Origin: Cytophagales bacterium
GTDB lineage: Bacteria; Bacteroidota; Bacteroidia; Cytophagales; 172606-1
Assembly (NCBI GenBank): GCA_030448185.1
Contig: JAUJNL010000019.1
Span: 18,369-82,368, forward strand
Length of the DNA: 64,000 bases
Direction of reading: 5' to 3'
Numbering within the stretch: the first letter of the stretch is position 1; the number at the start of each line of letters is the position of its first letter. The notes beneath the pieces were generated by a model. It saw only the letters and a list, made by a program, of their open reading frames with translations, ran no database searches and had not been told where the DNA came from. This document shows, piece by piece, positions 54,537 to 64,000 of the stretch. The translations under genes were made by a program, and so were the position numbers.

Positions 54537-57437
54537 ATGCAACCCATGAGAGTAGTATGGATAGGCTTGGGCGCCCTGGCACTGGGCATCTCAGCTTACA
54601 CACTTAAAAATGACCTGGTGTCAAGCACCGCCAATAAGTATTATTCGGAGGAAACCCAATTGTATCTTCCGGAAGACTTGGAAGCAACCGTCTGGGCCGA
54701 ATCACCCAACTTCTACAATCCGACCAATATGGACGTAGATGCCAAAGGAAGAATCTGGGTAACGGAAGCTGTTAATTACCGCTTGTATAACAATAAGCCC
54801 GAAAACCGGCTGACGCATCCGGAAGGTGACCGGGTCGTGATTCTGGAAGATAAAAATGGCGACGGCACAGCGGAGAGTTCAAAAGTCTTCGTGCAGGATA
54901 AGGACTTAGTAGCGCCGCTGGGCATTGCCGTGATCGGCAACAAAGTAATCGTATCGAGTGCTCCTTCCATCATTGTATACACCGACGAAAACGGCGACGA
55001 TAAGCCCGATAAGAAAGAAGTATTCCTGACCGGGTTCGGCGGCCTGGACCACGACCACAGTCTGCACGCCGTATTAGCCGGACCAGATGGCAAATGGTAC
55101 TTTAACGCCGGTAATGCCGGTCCGCACCTGGTGACCGACAAAGGAGGCTGGAATTTAAAATCGGGCAGTTTGTACAACGGCGGTTCTCCTTACAATAAAT
55201 CCAACAAGCCCGGCTACGTCAGTGATGATGGTAAAGTATGGGTGGGCGGCTTAGCCTTGCGGGTGAACCCGGACGGAAAAGGGCTTACCGTACTCGGGCA
55301 TAACTTCCGGAACTCCTATGAACTAACCGTAGACTCGTACGGCAACGTCTGGCAAAATGACAACGATGACGACGGAAACATGGGTTGCCGCGTAACCTGG
55401 GTAATGGAAGGAGCCAACCAGGGTTATTTCAGTACCGATGGTTCGCGTAAGTGGCAAGCCGACCGCCGGCCGGGACAACAGACTGTGACGTCTCACTGGC
55501 ATCAGGAAGATCCGGGAGTAATGCCCTTCGGCGATAATACCGGAGCCGGTGCGCCCACGGGTATTGTCCGGAACGAAAGTGACCTGCTGGGTGAAAAATA
55601 CCGGGGCTTGCTGCTAAGCTGCGAATCGGGCCGGAATGTCATATATGGGTATTTGCCCGAGGCAAACGGAGCTGGTTTCAATCTGAAAAGAACCAATTTT
55701 ATCACTTCCCTCCAGAATTTCGATGCCAATACGGCTACCACTAAAGCTACCGGCACGGATAAAACCAAGTGGTTCCGGCCCAGCGACGTTGCCATCGGCG
55801 CCGACGGAGCTATTTACGTAACCGACTGGTACGATGCTGTAGTGGGTGGTCACCGCATGAACGACAGTACCGGGCGGGGTCGTATCTACCGCATTGCACC
55901 CAAAGGCCGTAAGCTTAAAACCCCCAAGATTAATCTGAAAACGACCAAGGGACAGCTCGAAGCGTTGCTAAATCCGGCCATTAATGTGCGTCACGTAGCC
56001 TTTGTATTATTGCAGGAAAAAGGAGCCAAAGTGGTAAAGGACGTAAGCAAACTGCTGGCTTCCCCCAATCCGTTTCACCGGGCAAGAGCGGTGTGGCTAC
56101 TCTCTAAACTGGGCCCCGAAGGCGTGACCCAAGTGGAAGCCTTACTGAAAGATTCCAATCCTGATATCCGAATTACGGCTTTCCGGGCACTGCGGCAGGT
56201 GAAACCCGATATTTTACCCTATGCCAGCCAATTGAGCAAAGATCCTTCTCCGGCCGTGCGCCGGGAAGTGGCTGTTGCCTTACGGGATCTGCCCCTCGAA
56301 AAAGTAAAGGATGTGGCCGTAGCACTTGCCTCTCAGTATGACGGTCAGGACCGCTGGTACGTAGAAGCCGTAGGATTAGCCCTACTCAATAAAGAAGAAC
56401 AAGTGTATCCCGAACTTCAGGCCAAGCTTGGTGGCGAACCGGTCAGCTGGACACCTCAATTCGAGGGACTGGCCTGGCGACTACACCCCAAATCTGCCAT
56501 TGAAGCATTCAAACTACGGGCCGCTTCGCCTCAGCTTACCGAAGAACAACGGAAAAAAGCCATGGTCGCCCTGGCTTTTATCAAAGACCAGCAAGCCGAC
56601 GATGCTATGACTGAACTGTCGAAAAGCACTTTACCCGATGTGCAGGAGCAGGCTCTTTGGTGGTTGAGGTTCAGGAAGTCCAATGACTGGAGTAACTTCA
56701 ACATTGATCTACCCGCCTCAGCACTGGCCGCCAATCCGGAGACCCAAAAGAAAATGCTGGAACTTAAGGCGAAAGTAGCCGGCAGCGACGTACCCATGAA
56801 AGAGAAAATTGCCGCGGCCACGGAAATGGCCAAAGACCGGACCGGCGGAGAAATGCTGATTGGTATGGCTAATGAAAAAAAGTTGCCCAAAGAAGTAATC
56901 GAAGAAGTAAGCAAGGTGATTTTCACCAACCCCGATCAGTCGGTGCGGGTGCTGGCCAGCGACTATTTTAAACGTCCCGGTGGAGAGGCATCTTTGTCAA
57001 TCCCTAAAATTGCCAAACTATCCGGTGAGCCGCTACAAGGAAAAGTCGTTTTTCAGACTCGCTGCACCTCCTGCCACCGCATCGCCAAAGAAGGCAATGA
57101 TGTAGGCCCTGAACTCACTCTTATTCGGAAGAAGTTTGATAAATCGGGTTTGCTGGATGCCATTGTAAATCCCAGTGCCGGCATGGCTTTCGGCTACGAA
57201 TCCTGGCTGATTACAAAAAAGGACGGTACGACAGCTTCCGGGTTCTTGCAGGCCGACGGAGAAACGGTGGTATTAAAAGACCCAGGCGGTCAGCTTTACC
57301 ACCTAAAAGCCAACGAAATAGCTTCGCGTAAGCAATTTGCGACCAGCATTATGCCGGAGCCTACTGCTTTAGGCCTGAACGAACAGGATCTGGCAAACGT
57401 AGCCGAATACCTGCTGACGCTGAAAGCAGAGAAGTAA
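54537..57437 (+). CDS. PVC-type membrane-bound dehydrogenase / HEAT repeat / c-type heme (CTSCH) protein
   Basis: PTNMDVDAKGRIWVTEAVNYR; HEAT-like repeats; VVFQTRCTSCHRIAKEGNDVGPELT. Confidence 0.9.
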   Translation: MQPMRVVWIGLGALALGISAYTLKNDLVSSTANKYYSEETQLYLPEDLEATVWAESPNFYNPTNMDVDAKGRIWVTEAVNYRLYNNKPENRLTHPEGDRVVILEDKNGDGTAESSKVFVQDKDLVAPLGIAVIGNKVIVSSAPSIIVYTDENGDDKPDKKEVFLTGFGGLDHDHSLHAVLAGPDGKWYFNAGNAGPHLVTDKGGWNLKSGSLYNGGSPYNKSNKPGYVSDDGKVWVGGLALRVNPDGKGLTVLGHNFRNSYELTVDSYGNVWQNDNDDDGNMGCRVTWVMEGANQGYFSTDGSRKWQADRRPGQQTVTSHWHQEDPGVMPFGDNTGAGAPTGIVRNESDLLGEKYRGLLLSCESGRNVIYGYLPEANGAGFNLKRTNFITSLQNFDANTATTKATGTDKTKWFRPSDVAIGADGAIYVTDWYDAVVGGHRMNDSTGRGRIYRIAPKGRKLKTPKINLKTTKGQLEALLNPAINVRHVAFVLLQEKGAKVVKDVSKLLASPNPFHRARAVWLLSKLGPEGVTQVEALLKDSNPDIRITAFRALRQVKPDILPYASQLSKDPSPAVRREVAVALRDLPLEKVKDVAVALASQYDGQDRWYVEAVGLALLNKEEQVYPELQAKLGGEPVSWTPQFEGLAWRLHPKSAIEAFKLRAASPQLTEEQRKKAMVALAFIKDQQADDAMTELSKSTLPDVQEQALWWLRFRKSNDWSNFNIDLPASALAANPETQKKMLELKAKVAGSDVPMKEKIAAATEMAKDRTGGEMLIGMANEKKLPKEVIEEVSKVIFTNPDQSVRVLASDYFKRPGGEASLSIPKIAKLSGEPLQGKVVFQTRCTSCHRIAKEGNDVGPELTLIRKKFDKSGLLDAIVNPSAGMAFGYESWLITKKDGTTASGFLQADGETVVLKDPGGQLYHLKANEIASRKQFATSIMPEPTALGLNEQDLANVAEYLLTLKAEK

Positions 57438-57454
57438 ATGCGCTAATATGAACT

Positions 57455-57498
57455 AAAACAAAATGCGGAAGGCCTAAAAACCTTCCGCATTTTGTTTT
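57455..57498. terminator. Bidirectional terminator, 18-bp perfect stem
   Basis: aaaacaaaatgcggaagg ... ccttccgcattttgtttt between convergent genes. Confidence 0.85.
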
Positions 57499-57514
57499 AC
57501 AGACCTAAATCATT

Positions 57515-58051
57515 CTACATTGTCTCAATAATCAGATTATGGTTGGTATAAATGCAGATGTCAGCGGCAATGTGCAGGCTTTCGGCAACCATTTCCTCGG
57601 CTGTCAGGTGCGGAGCGTGTTTCTTGAGGGCCGTGGCGGCTGATTGGGCAAACATGCTGCCTGAACCAATAGAAGCAATACCAGTATCTGGCTCCAGCAC
57701 GTCACCGGTACCGGACAACACTAAAAGCTCATCTTTGGCTGCCGCAATCAGCATGGCTTCGAGGCGGCGCAGGTAGCGGTCCGTACGCCAGTCTTTAGCG
57801 AGCTCAATGGCGGCTCTTTTCATATTTCCGCCAAACGCCCCCAGTTTTTCCTCGAAGCGCTCCATTAACGAAAACGCATCGGCAGTAGAGCCGGCAAAGC
57901 CGATAATTACTTTTCCGTTGGATAGCTTCCGGATTTTGCGGACATTACTTTTAGCGACTGTATTGCCCATCGTGGCCTGGCCGTCGGCGCCAATGGCAAC
58001 TTGTCCATTGTGCAGAATGGCCAGCACGGTTGTTGAATGAATCTTTTCCAT
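57515..58051 (-). CDS. hslV: ATP-dependent protease proteolytic subunit HslV
   Basis: STTVLAILHNGQVAIGADGQATMGNTVAKSNVRKIRKL; GFAGSTADAFSLMERFEEKL. Confidence 0.95.
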   Translation of the reverse strand: MEKIHSTTVLAILHNGQVAIGADGQATMGNTVAKSNVRKIRKLSNGKVIIGFAGSTADAFSLMERFEEKLGAFGGNMKRAAIELAKDWRTDRYLRRLEAMLIAAAKDELLVLSGTGDVLEPDTGIASIGSGSMFAQSAATALKKHAPHLTAEEMVAESLHIAADICIYTNHNLIIETM

Positions 58052-58286
58052 AGTATATGAATAGTTGGCAGGAACTTAACCTCAAGGGTTAATGAGGCTG
58101 ATCTGCTAAATGATCAGAAATTGTTCCAATTGGTAAAATAGCAGTGAAACTAAAGCATCCGGTTAAAATGTCTGGTATTACCGCCATTATTACCGGAACC
58201 GGGCATCCAGAGACGCCATGACTTAGGTTCTCCACGTTCAACTACTGACTCTTGTAGTCATCCTAAGAAGCAAAGTCCTATTAATT

Positions 58287-58367
58287 GAAAATGCTAAATT
58301 TCAAATGCTAAGTGCTCTAATTAAGCATATAACATTTAAAATTTAGCATTCAGAACTTAGCATTTTC
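58287..58367. repeat. AT-rich imperfect inverted repeat built of aatgctaa(a/g)t units
   Basis: gaaaatgctaaatttcaaatgctaag ... atttagcattcagaacttagcattttc. Confidence 0.6.
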
Positions 58368-58369
58368 TA

Positions 58370-60151
58370 TCACACCAGCATCCGCATCGGGTCTTCCAGC
58401 AAGCTCTTCAGGGTTTGCAGGAAGGCAGCCGCAGTAGCTCCATCCACGACGCGATGGTCGCAGCTCAGCGTTACCTTCATAATGTTGCCGATCTTGATTT
58501 CGCCGTCCTTCACGATTGGCGTCTGTTTAATACCACCCACGGCCAGGATACAGGAATCCGGAGGATTGATGATGGCAGTAAATTCATCGATGCCAAACAT
58601 GCCCAGATTGGAAATGGTGAACGTATTACCCTCCATTTCTTTGGGCTGAAGTTTTTTATTCTTGGCCTTACCGCCCAGGTCTTTGGCTTCAGCGGAAATC
58701 TGAGAGAGTTGTTTGGTATCGGCAAACCGAATGACAGGCACTAAAAGCCCTTCCTCCACGGCTACGGCCATGCCAATGTGCACGTACTGGTTGTAGCGGA
58801 TTTTATCTCCCCGCCAGGATGAATTGATTTTCGGATGTTTCTGCAGCGCTACGGCTGATGCCTTAATCACCAGATCATTGAAGGAAATCTTTACGGGAGA
58901 ATACTCATTCATACCTTCGCGGGCCGTCATTGCCTTATCCATGTTGATTTCCATAGTCAGGTAGAAATGCGGAGCCCCAAACTTACTTTCGGCCAGACGA
59001 CGGGCAATGGTTTTGCGCATCTGCGATACAGGCACTTCCTCAAAGCGTTCCTCGCCGGCAGCAACCGGGAAGGCAACTGCCGGAGTTGCTTTTTCCGCAG
59101 GCTTAGCTTCGGGTTGAGCCTCTACTTTCGCCGGTTGTGGCTGGGCTTGCGGCACAAAGGATTCAATGTCACGCTTCACGATCCGGCCGCTTTCTCCCGA
59201 ACCCTTAATCTGCCGTACGTCGAAGCCTTTCTCTTCGGCCAAACGCTTAGCCAGCGGAGAAACCTTCAGCCGCTCATTGCTGTCATTGGCAGCAGGTGGT
59301 TCAACGGTGGCCGGAGTAGAAGCCTGGTTAGCGGCGCCATTAGTTCCCGGAGCAGTCATGCCCGGTGCCGTTATATTATTGGGTCCTACATTGGAGCCTT
59401 CTGCTTTAGGTCCGTAGGTAGCCGTTTCTTGCTTTATATTTTCGACTGCCTTATTCTGGTCCGTTACGGGTTCCGGGGCCGGCTGATCCAACACTGCCTG
59501 ATAATTAGCTCCTTTTTCACCAATAATAGCCAAGATCCCATCAATAATGACCGAATCGCCCTGCTTTACCCCCGCGTACAAGAGGGTACCGCTTTCGGGA
59601 GATTCAAAATCCATGGTTGCTTTGTCAGTCTCGATCTCGGCTAGTAAATCACCTGATTTAACGGAGTCGCCAACCTGCTTGTGCCAGGCTACTACCGTAC
59701 CTTCAGTCATGGTATCACTCATTTTGGGCATCCGTACCACGGTAGCATTCACATTAGCCGGAGGCGCGGCAGAAACGGCCGGGGCAGTTGCCGGAGCAGT
59801 AGTGCGTTGAGAGCCGTTGCCATTTCCTGTAGTTGGTGAATTTGTCTGCGCTGCGGGCTGAGGCGCAGCGGCTCCACCAGATTCGCCTTTGAGCAACGCT
59901 TCAATATTTTCACCTTGTTTGCCGATAATGGCCAGGATGCCATCAATGGCCACTGCCTCCTTCTCCTTAGGCCCCACGTACAAGAGGGTACCGCTCTCGG
60001 GAGATTCAAAATCCATGGTCGCTTTGTCAGTCTCGATCTCGGCCAGCAATTCGCCGGACTTTACACTATCTCCGACTTTCTTATGCCAGGCTGCAATGAC
60101 ACCCTCGGTCATGGTGTCACTCATTTTGGGCATTCTGATGATCTCAGCCAT
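58370..60151 (-). CDS. Pyruvate dehydrogenase complex dihydrolipoamide acetyltransferase (E2), two lipoyl domains
   Basis: Two copies of ELLAEIETDKATMDFESPESGTLLY; catalytic SCDHRVVDGATAAAFL. Confidence 0.95.
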   Translation of the reverse strand: MAEIIRMPKMSDTMTEGVIAAWHKKVGDSVKSGELLAEIETDKATMDFESPESGTLLYVGPKEKEAVAIDGILAIIGKQGENIEALLKGESGGAAAPQPAAQTNSPTTGNGNGSQRTTAPATAPAVSAAPPANVNATVVRMPKMSDTMTEGTVVAWHKQVGDSVKSGDLLAEIETDKATMDFESPESGTLLYAGVKQGDSVIIDGILAIIGEKGANYQAVLDQPAPEPVTDQNKAVENIKQETATYGPKAEGSNVGPNNITAPGMTAPGTNGAANQASTPATVEPPAANDSNERLKVSPLAKRLAEEKGFDVRQIKGSGESGRIVKRDIESFVPQAQPQPAKVEAQPEAKPAEKATPAVAFPVAAGEERFEEVPVSQMRKTIARRLAESKFGAPHFYLTMEINMDKAMTAREGMNEYSPVKISFNDLVIKASAVALQKHPKINSSWRGDKIRYNQYVHIGMAVAVEEGLLVPVIRFADTKQLSQISAEAKDLGGKAKNKKLQPKEMEGNTFTISNLGMFGIDEFTAIINPPDSCILAVGGIKQTPIVKDGEIKIGNIMKVTLSCDHRVVDGATAAAFLQTLKSLLEDPMRMLV

Positions 60152-60510
60152 TTTAGTAAGGACAATTGGTGGTTTGGGTCAAAATTAGGATAAAGCCAAG
60201 CGCCATTCAAGAAAACACGAGGCATTTTATGCAAGGGGCCTTTCAAGATACGAGGCTCTTGCTGAAAGTGGGCGTAAAAATACGGAAAGTGGAGGAAAGA
60301 AAAAGGCTACTTCTTGCTAAAGGAATGGTTTAATCAAGCCTGTTCGCAACAGGAAGGCGCTGAACTGAATTGGGTTAGTTCTTTTTTAGTTTATATTTCT
60401 TCGTCTCTATCTTTTTCAAATACGAACAGTTTACCGAAATTTCACCTTCTAATGCCCAAAAACCGATCAGCAAGGCCGCTTGTTTCGCTTAAATTATTAT
60501 ACTGAAACTT

Positions 60511-60753
60511 GTGGCGGAAGATGCCGGGGTGGTAACGGTGACTTTTAAGGACAATGGAGTAGGAATAGATGTAGAACGGTGCCGGGAAAATCTTTTCTAC
60601 CCCTATAAACACTTTCATACGCACGTACCCGGCAAAGGACTGGGACTATATATGGTCAAATCCCAGGTGGAAGCCATGAAAGAAAGTATTCACATTGAAA
60701 GTGCCCCTGAAATGGGAACTACCTTTATCATTACATTTAAGAAATCATTTTAA
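60511..60753 (+). pseudogene. Histidine kinase ATPase C-terminal fragment
   Basis: VTVTFKDNGVGIDVERC...KGLGLYMVKSQVEAMKESIHIESAPEMGTTFIITF, no DHp or upstream domain. Confidence 0.65.
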
Positions 60754-60870
60754 CGGTCAATGACTTCCTGGGCGCAGTGGCGGGGATAACATAATCAACC
60801 TGCACGACAATCCAACGGAGGCGTTTTTAGAAGAATTATTTGGTAATTGGCAATAAAATCAAGTGAAGCA

Positions 60871-61269
60871 ATGAAAGTACTAAGCTTTATCCCTATTTTA
60901 TTTTTGTTTACCCATTGCGACCAGCACGAAAGAGTTACCCGAACCTACGTATTAGAAAACGCAACCGGCTATGTCCTTAAGTTTGATTCTTATATTGACG
61001 GGAAGGTCCGTGAAAGTTATTCATTAGAAACCGGCGCAGTACGAGGATTTAAATACGAAGATAGTATCGGGAAAGCGGCTCAACCCTATAAAGTCCTCGA
61101 ATCTGATTCGATCATTGTCTTTTTTGATAACAAAAAGCGACAAGTGTATAACCAACTCGCCCCAACGGATAGAAACATCTTCGATGATGCGGCTTACAGA
61201 GTAGAAAGCAAGGAAGTGTACCGGTTTACTTTTACTGAGGAAGACTATCGGAATGCCAAGGACTTGTAA
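60871..61269 (+). CDS. Hypothetical lipoprotein
   Basis: MKVLSFIPILFLFTHCDQHE lipobox-like. Confidence 0.6.
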   Translation: MKVLSFIPILFLFTHCDQHERVTRTYVLENATGYVLKFDSYIDGKVRESYSLETGAVRGFKYEDSIGKAAQPYKVLESDSIIVFFDNKKRQVYNQLAPTDRNIFDDAAYRVESKEVYRFTFTEEDYRNAKDL

Positions 61270-61296
61270 GCAGCTCCCTAACGGGTGAAAACAGCT

Positions 61297-61791
61297 TCAG
61301 CGATTACGCTTCCGGTCGGCAGTGATTCCGCCGCTGGTCAGTACATTCAGCTGAATTACGTCGGCTTCAAAAACATTAGCTTCCCTTATTTCAATGAATA
61401 GTACGGCTACTCCGGGGCCTAAATCGCTGCCGGCTAGTAAGGGTATTTCCACAGCAAAAGATTTTTCAGGCCCCACCGGATGCAGGCCAATGGGCTCCGG
61501 CACTTGCAAGCCGGGCAAATTTTCGGCTAAGGAGGCTGTCACGTACAACCGCTGCGATTCAGCTTTGCTGCGGTTCGTAATTTTAAAACGGATGTAGGTT
61601 TGTTCAGCCGGTTCAATGGTATGGTTCCCATCGGCATCCTCAAATCTGACGTCTTCGTAACCCAGATATGTACGCGGCGTTTTGCCCGGTTTCACTTCCA
61701 GGTGGATAGGTTCACTCCGCTTTGACAGCGACTGGGCCAGGCTAAGCGAAGGCATCAGCAATAATCCGATTATAAACGATTTACCAAGCAT
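61297..61791 (-). CDS. Hypothetical secreted protein, Ig-like fold suspected
   Basis: Signal peptide; YEDVRFEDADGNHTIEPAEQTYIRFKITNRSKAESQRLYV. Confidence 0.55.
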   Translation of the reverse strand: MLGKSFIIGLLLMPSLSLAQSLSKRSEPIHLEVKPGKTPRTYLGYEDVRFEDADGNHTIEPAEQTYIRFKITNRSKAESQRLYVTASLAENLPGLQVPEPIGLHPVGPEKSFAVEIPLLAGSDLGPGVAVLFIEIREANVFEADVIQLNVLTSGGITADRKRNR

Positions 61792-61860
61792 AGCTGAGAT
61801 TTTATTTTTAAAGGAAGCTTCTTTAGGGGTAGCCGGACTAAAACCGGATAAGCAAAAAAT

Positions 61861-62490
61861 TTACTTCAAATAACGAGGTACTCTCCGTTTGATGACAAAC
61901 AGGCCACTTCTGGATTTGTACTTTGATTTATCTCCCCACCCACTTATTTCCAATTGATAATTATTTGCCTCCGGAATACTCTTTGGTACGGTCCACTTAT
62001 AGCTTCCGTTGTTAGCGGCTACGGCAATCGGTACGGGCTGATTTTCTTCCCGGAGCAAGGTCAGCAGGAGGTTTTCGTCGGGCAAACCTCCCTCCCACAC
62101 CAAAGTGTATGTGTGCCCACGCTGTAAATGGGTAAGACTCTGCGGGAATTTTATGGTAACCGGCGAAAACAGAATACGGACCCTCACTTCAAAGGCAATA
62201 TCTCCGGAGTACTGCTCTAATTCATCTTTCACCCCCCACTCTATTTTTTTCATTTTGCCTGCCAGCACATCGGCACCTACCGCACCTCTCACGTGCCGCA
62301 GCGGCTCCTGATATTGGTTGTGAGAGCCAAATACTTCTACAAAAAACACCTGTCCGGGCTGGGCACTCTCCAGATTATAGTAAATAGAAACAAAATCACC
62401 CGTAACCAAAGCCTGCACGTAAGACACTTCCTGGGTAAAGCCCTGTACAATGTATAAAAACAGGATGAAAACAAGATAGCAGGTTTTCAT
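61861..62490 (-). CDS. Hypothetical secreted protein
   Basis: MKTCYLVFILFLYIVQGFTQEVSYVQALVTGDFVSIYYNLESAQPGQVFFVEVFGS. Confidence 0.6.
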   Translation of the reverse strand: MKTCYLVFILFLYIVQGFTQEVSYVQALVTGDFVSIYYNLESAQPGQVFFVEVFGSHNQYQEPLRHVRGAVGADVLAGKMKKIEWGVKDELEQYSGDIAFEVRVRILFSPVTIKFPQSLTHLQRGHTYTLVWEGGLPDENLLLTLLREENQPVPIAVAANNGSYKWTVPKSIPEANNYQLEISGWGDKSKYKSRSGLFVIKRRVPRYLK

Positions 62491-62634
62491 TACGTATAGA
62501 ACGTCTAAAAGGAAGTGTCTTGCCAATATACGAATCAAAATTACAGCTGGATTTAACCCAGGAGCAAAATTCCCAATTAATTTACCATCCACATTTTCCT
62601 ATCTTTGTTTACACCTATTTTGAATTGTAAGCGC

Positions 62635-64000
62635 ATGAGCCTCGATTTTGCCCGCAACGAAGACCTCAATAAGCAACTACTGTATCAATTACAGCACCAT
62701 TTGAAAAAAGCACAATCAGGCGGCGGCGAAAAGCGCATTGCCGATCACCACGCCAAGGGAAAGCTTACGGCCCGAGAACGCATTGGTACCCTAATCGATA
62801 AAGACAGTTATTTTCTGGAGATCGGTGCATTTGCCGGCGAGGGTATGTATGAGGCAGAGGGCGGCTGTCCGTCGGGCGGGGTAGTGACCGGAATCGGATA
62901 TATACACGGCCGGCCCTGCGTACTGGTAGCCAATGATGCGACCGTAAAGGCGGGTGCCTGGTTTCCGATTACGGCGAAAAAAAACCTGCGGGCCCAGGAA
63001 ATTTCCATCGAAAACCGCCTGCCCATTATTTATCTGGTAGACAGCGCCGGCGTTTATCTCCCTTTGCAAGATGAAGTGTTTCCGGACAAGGAGCATTTTG
63101 GCCGCATCTTCCGTAATAATGCCGTGATGTCTTCCATGGGCATTATCCAGATTGCGGCTATCATGGGACCATGTGTAGCGGGTGGTGCGTATCTGCCTAT
63201 CATGTCGGATGAAGCCATGATCGTAGATAAAACGGGCTCTGTTTTTCTGGCCGGGTCTTACCTGGTTAAAGCGGCTATTGGGGAAGACGTGGATAATGAG
63301 ACCTTGGGCGGCGCTACTACCCACACGGAGATCTCCGGAGTAACGGACAACAAATACGCCAATGACCAGGAATGTCTGGAGGCTATTCGCCGGACGGTAG
63401 AAAAATTGGGTGATTTTCCGAAGGCTGGTTTCAACCGGACTGCACCACAACTACCCCGTGAAAAGCCCGAAGAAATTTATGGCATCCTTCCGGCCGACCG
63501 GTCGAAGCCTTATGATATGCTTGTGATTATCAAGCGATTGGCAGACAACTCCGAATTTGATGAATATAAGATGTCTTACGGCAAAAGCTTACTCTGCGGT
63601 TTGGCCCGGATTGATGGCTGGGCGGTAGGCATCGTTGCCAACCAGCGAAAGGTAATTAAGTCGGGCAAGGGAGAAATGCAGATGGGCGGAGTGATTTACT
63701 CCGATTCGGCCGACAAAGCGGCCCGCTTTATTATGAACTGCAATCAGAAGCACATTCCGCTGGTATTTCTGCAGGATGTGTCCGGGTTTATGGTGGGCAG
63801 TCGCGCCGAACACGGCGGCATCATTAAGGACGGCGCTAAAATGGTAAATGCCATGGCAAATTCAGTGGTGCCCAAGTTTACGGTGCTGATCGGCAACTCC
63901 TACGGCGCGGGTAATTATGCCATGTGCGGCAAAGCCTATGACCCCCGGCTAATCTACGCCTGGCCTACTGCCCAACTGGCCGTCATGAGCGGCGCTTCAG
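62635..64000 (+). CDS. Acyl-CoA carboxylase carboxyltransferase (beta) subunit, runs off the window end
   Basis: KGKLTARERIGTLIDKDSYFLEIGAFAGEGMYEAEGGCPSGGVVTGIGYIHGRPCVLVANDATVKAG; not in ORF track because it has no stop in the window. Confidence 0.92.
   Translation, partial: MSLDFARNEDLNKQLLYQLQHHLKKAQSGGGEKRIADHHAKGKLTARERIGTLIDKDSYFLEIGAFAGEGMYEAEGGCPSGGVVTGIGYIHGRPCVLVANDATVKAGAWFPITAKKNLRAQEISIENRLPIIYLVDSAGVYLPLQDEVFPDKEHFGRIFRNNAVMSSMGIIQIAAIMGPCVAGGAYLPIMSDEAMIVDKTGSVFLAGSYLVKAAIGEDVDNETLGGATTHTEISGVTDNKYANDQECLEAIRRTVEKLGDFPKAGFNRTAPQLPREKPEEIYGILPADRSKPYDMLVIIKRLADNSEFDEYKMSYGKSLLCGLARIDGWAVGIVANQRKVIKSGKGEMQMGGVIYSDSADKAARFIMNCNQKHIPLVFLQDVSGFMVGSRAEHGGIIKDGAKMVNAMANSVVPKFTVLIGNSYGAGNYAMCGKAYDPRLIYAWPTAQLAVMSGAS

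Overview
The window is Bacteroidota (Cytophagales-like) chromosome: SusC/SusD, FecI/FecR, T9SS and WG-repeat genes, no tRNA or rRNA recognised. Main blocks: (i) a sulfatase/SusCD polysaccharide locus with a GMC oxidoreductase and a gluconate-2-dehydrogenase-subunit-3 protein (0.3-13 kb); (ii) a ~1,900-residue secreted phosphatase fusion (PhoD + split choice-of-anchor-I propeller + phytase/esterase-like domain + three repeats + T9SS) broken by one in-frame TAA (16.1-21.9 kb); (iii) a compact OsmC-ACT-ArsR operon with a palindromic candidate operator, and dinB; (iv) an IS graveyard at 28.2-33 kb; (v) lipoprotein acylation, rsmI and collagen-like adhesin genes (36-47 kb); (vi) core metabolic genes (lpd, hslV, PDH E2, acyl-CoA carboxylase beta). 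The most striking signal is a family of about eleven 24-30 nt micro-inserts that interrupt three unrelated transposase genes (IS5-, IS701/DDE_5- and IS1182-like). They share a consensus close to RGACCT-NN-TACG-N6-9-ATCGGCTC, their removal restores conserved transposase motifs, and 10 of 11 point the same way on the + strand whatever the gene direction. I do not recognise a described element of this kind. A separate, probably technical signal is a very high density of single-base frameshifts, including in core genes. All calls are by eye from sequence and translations; no searches were run.
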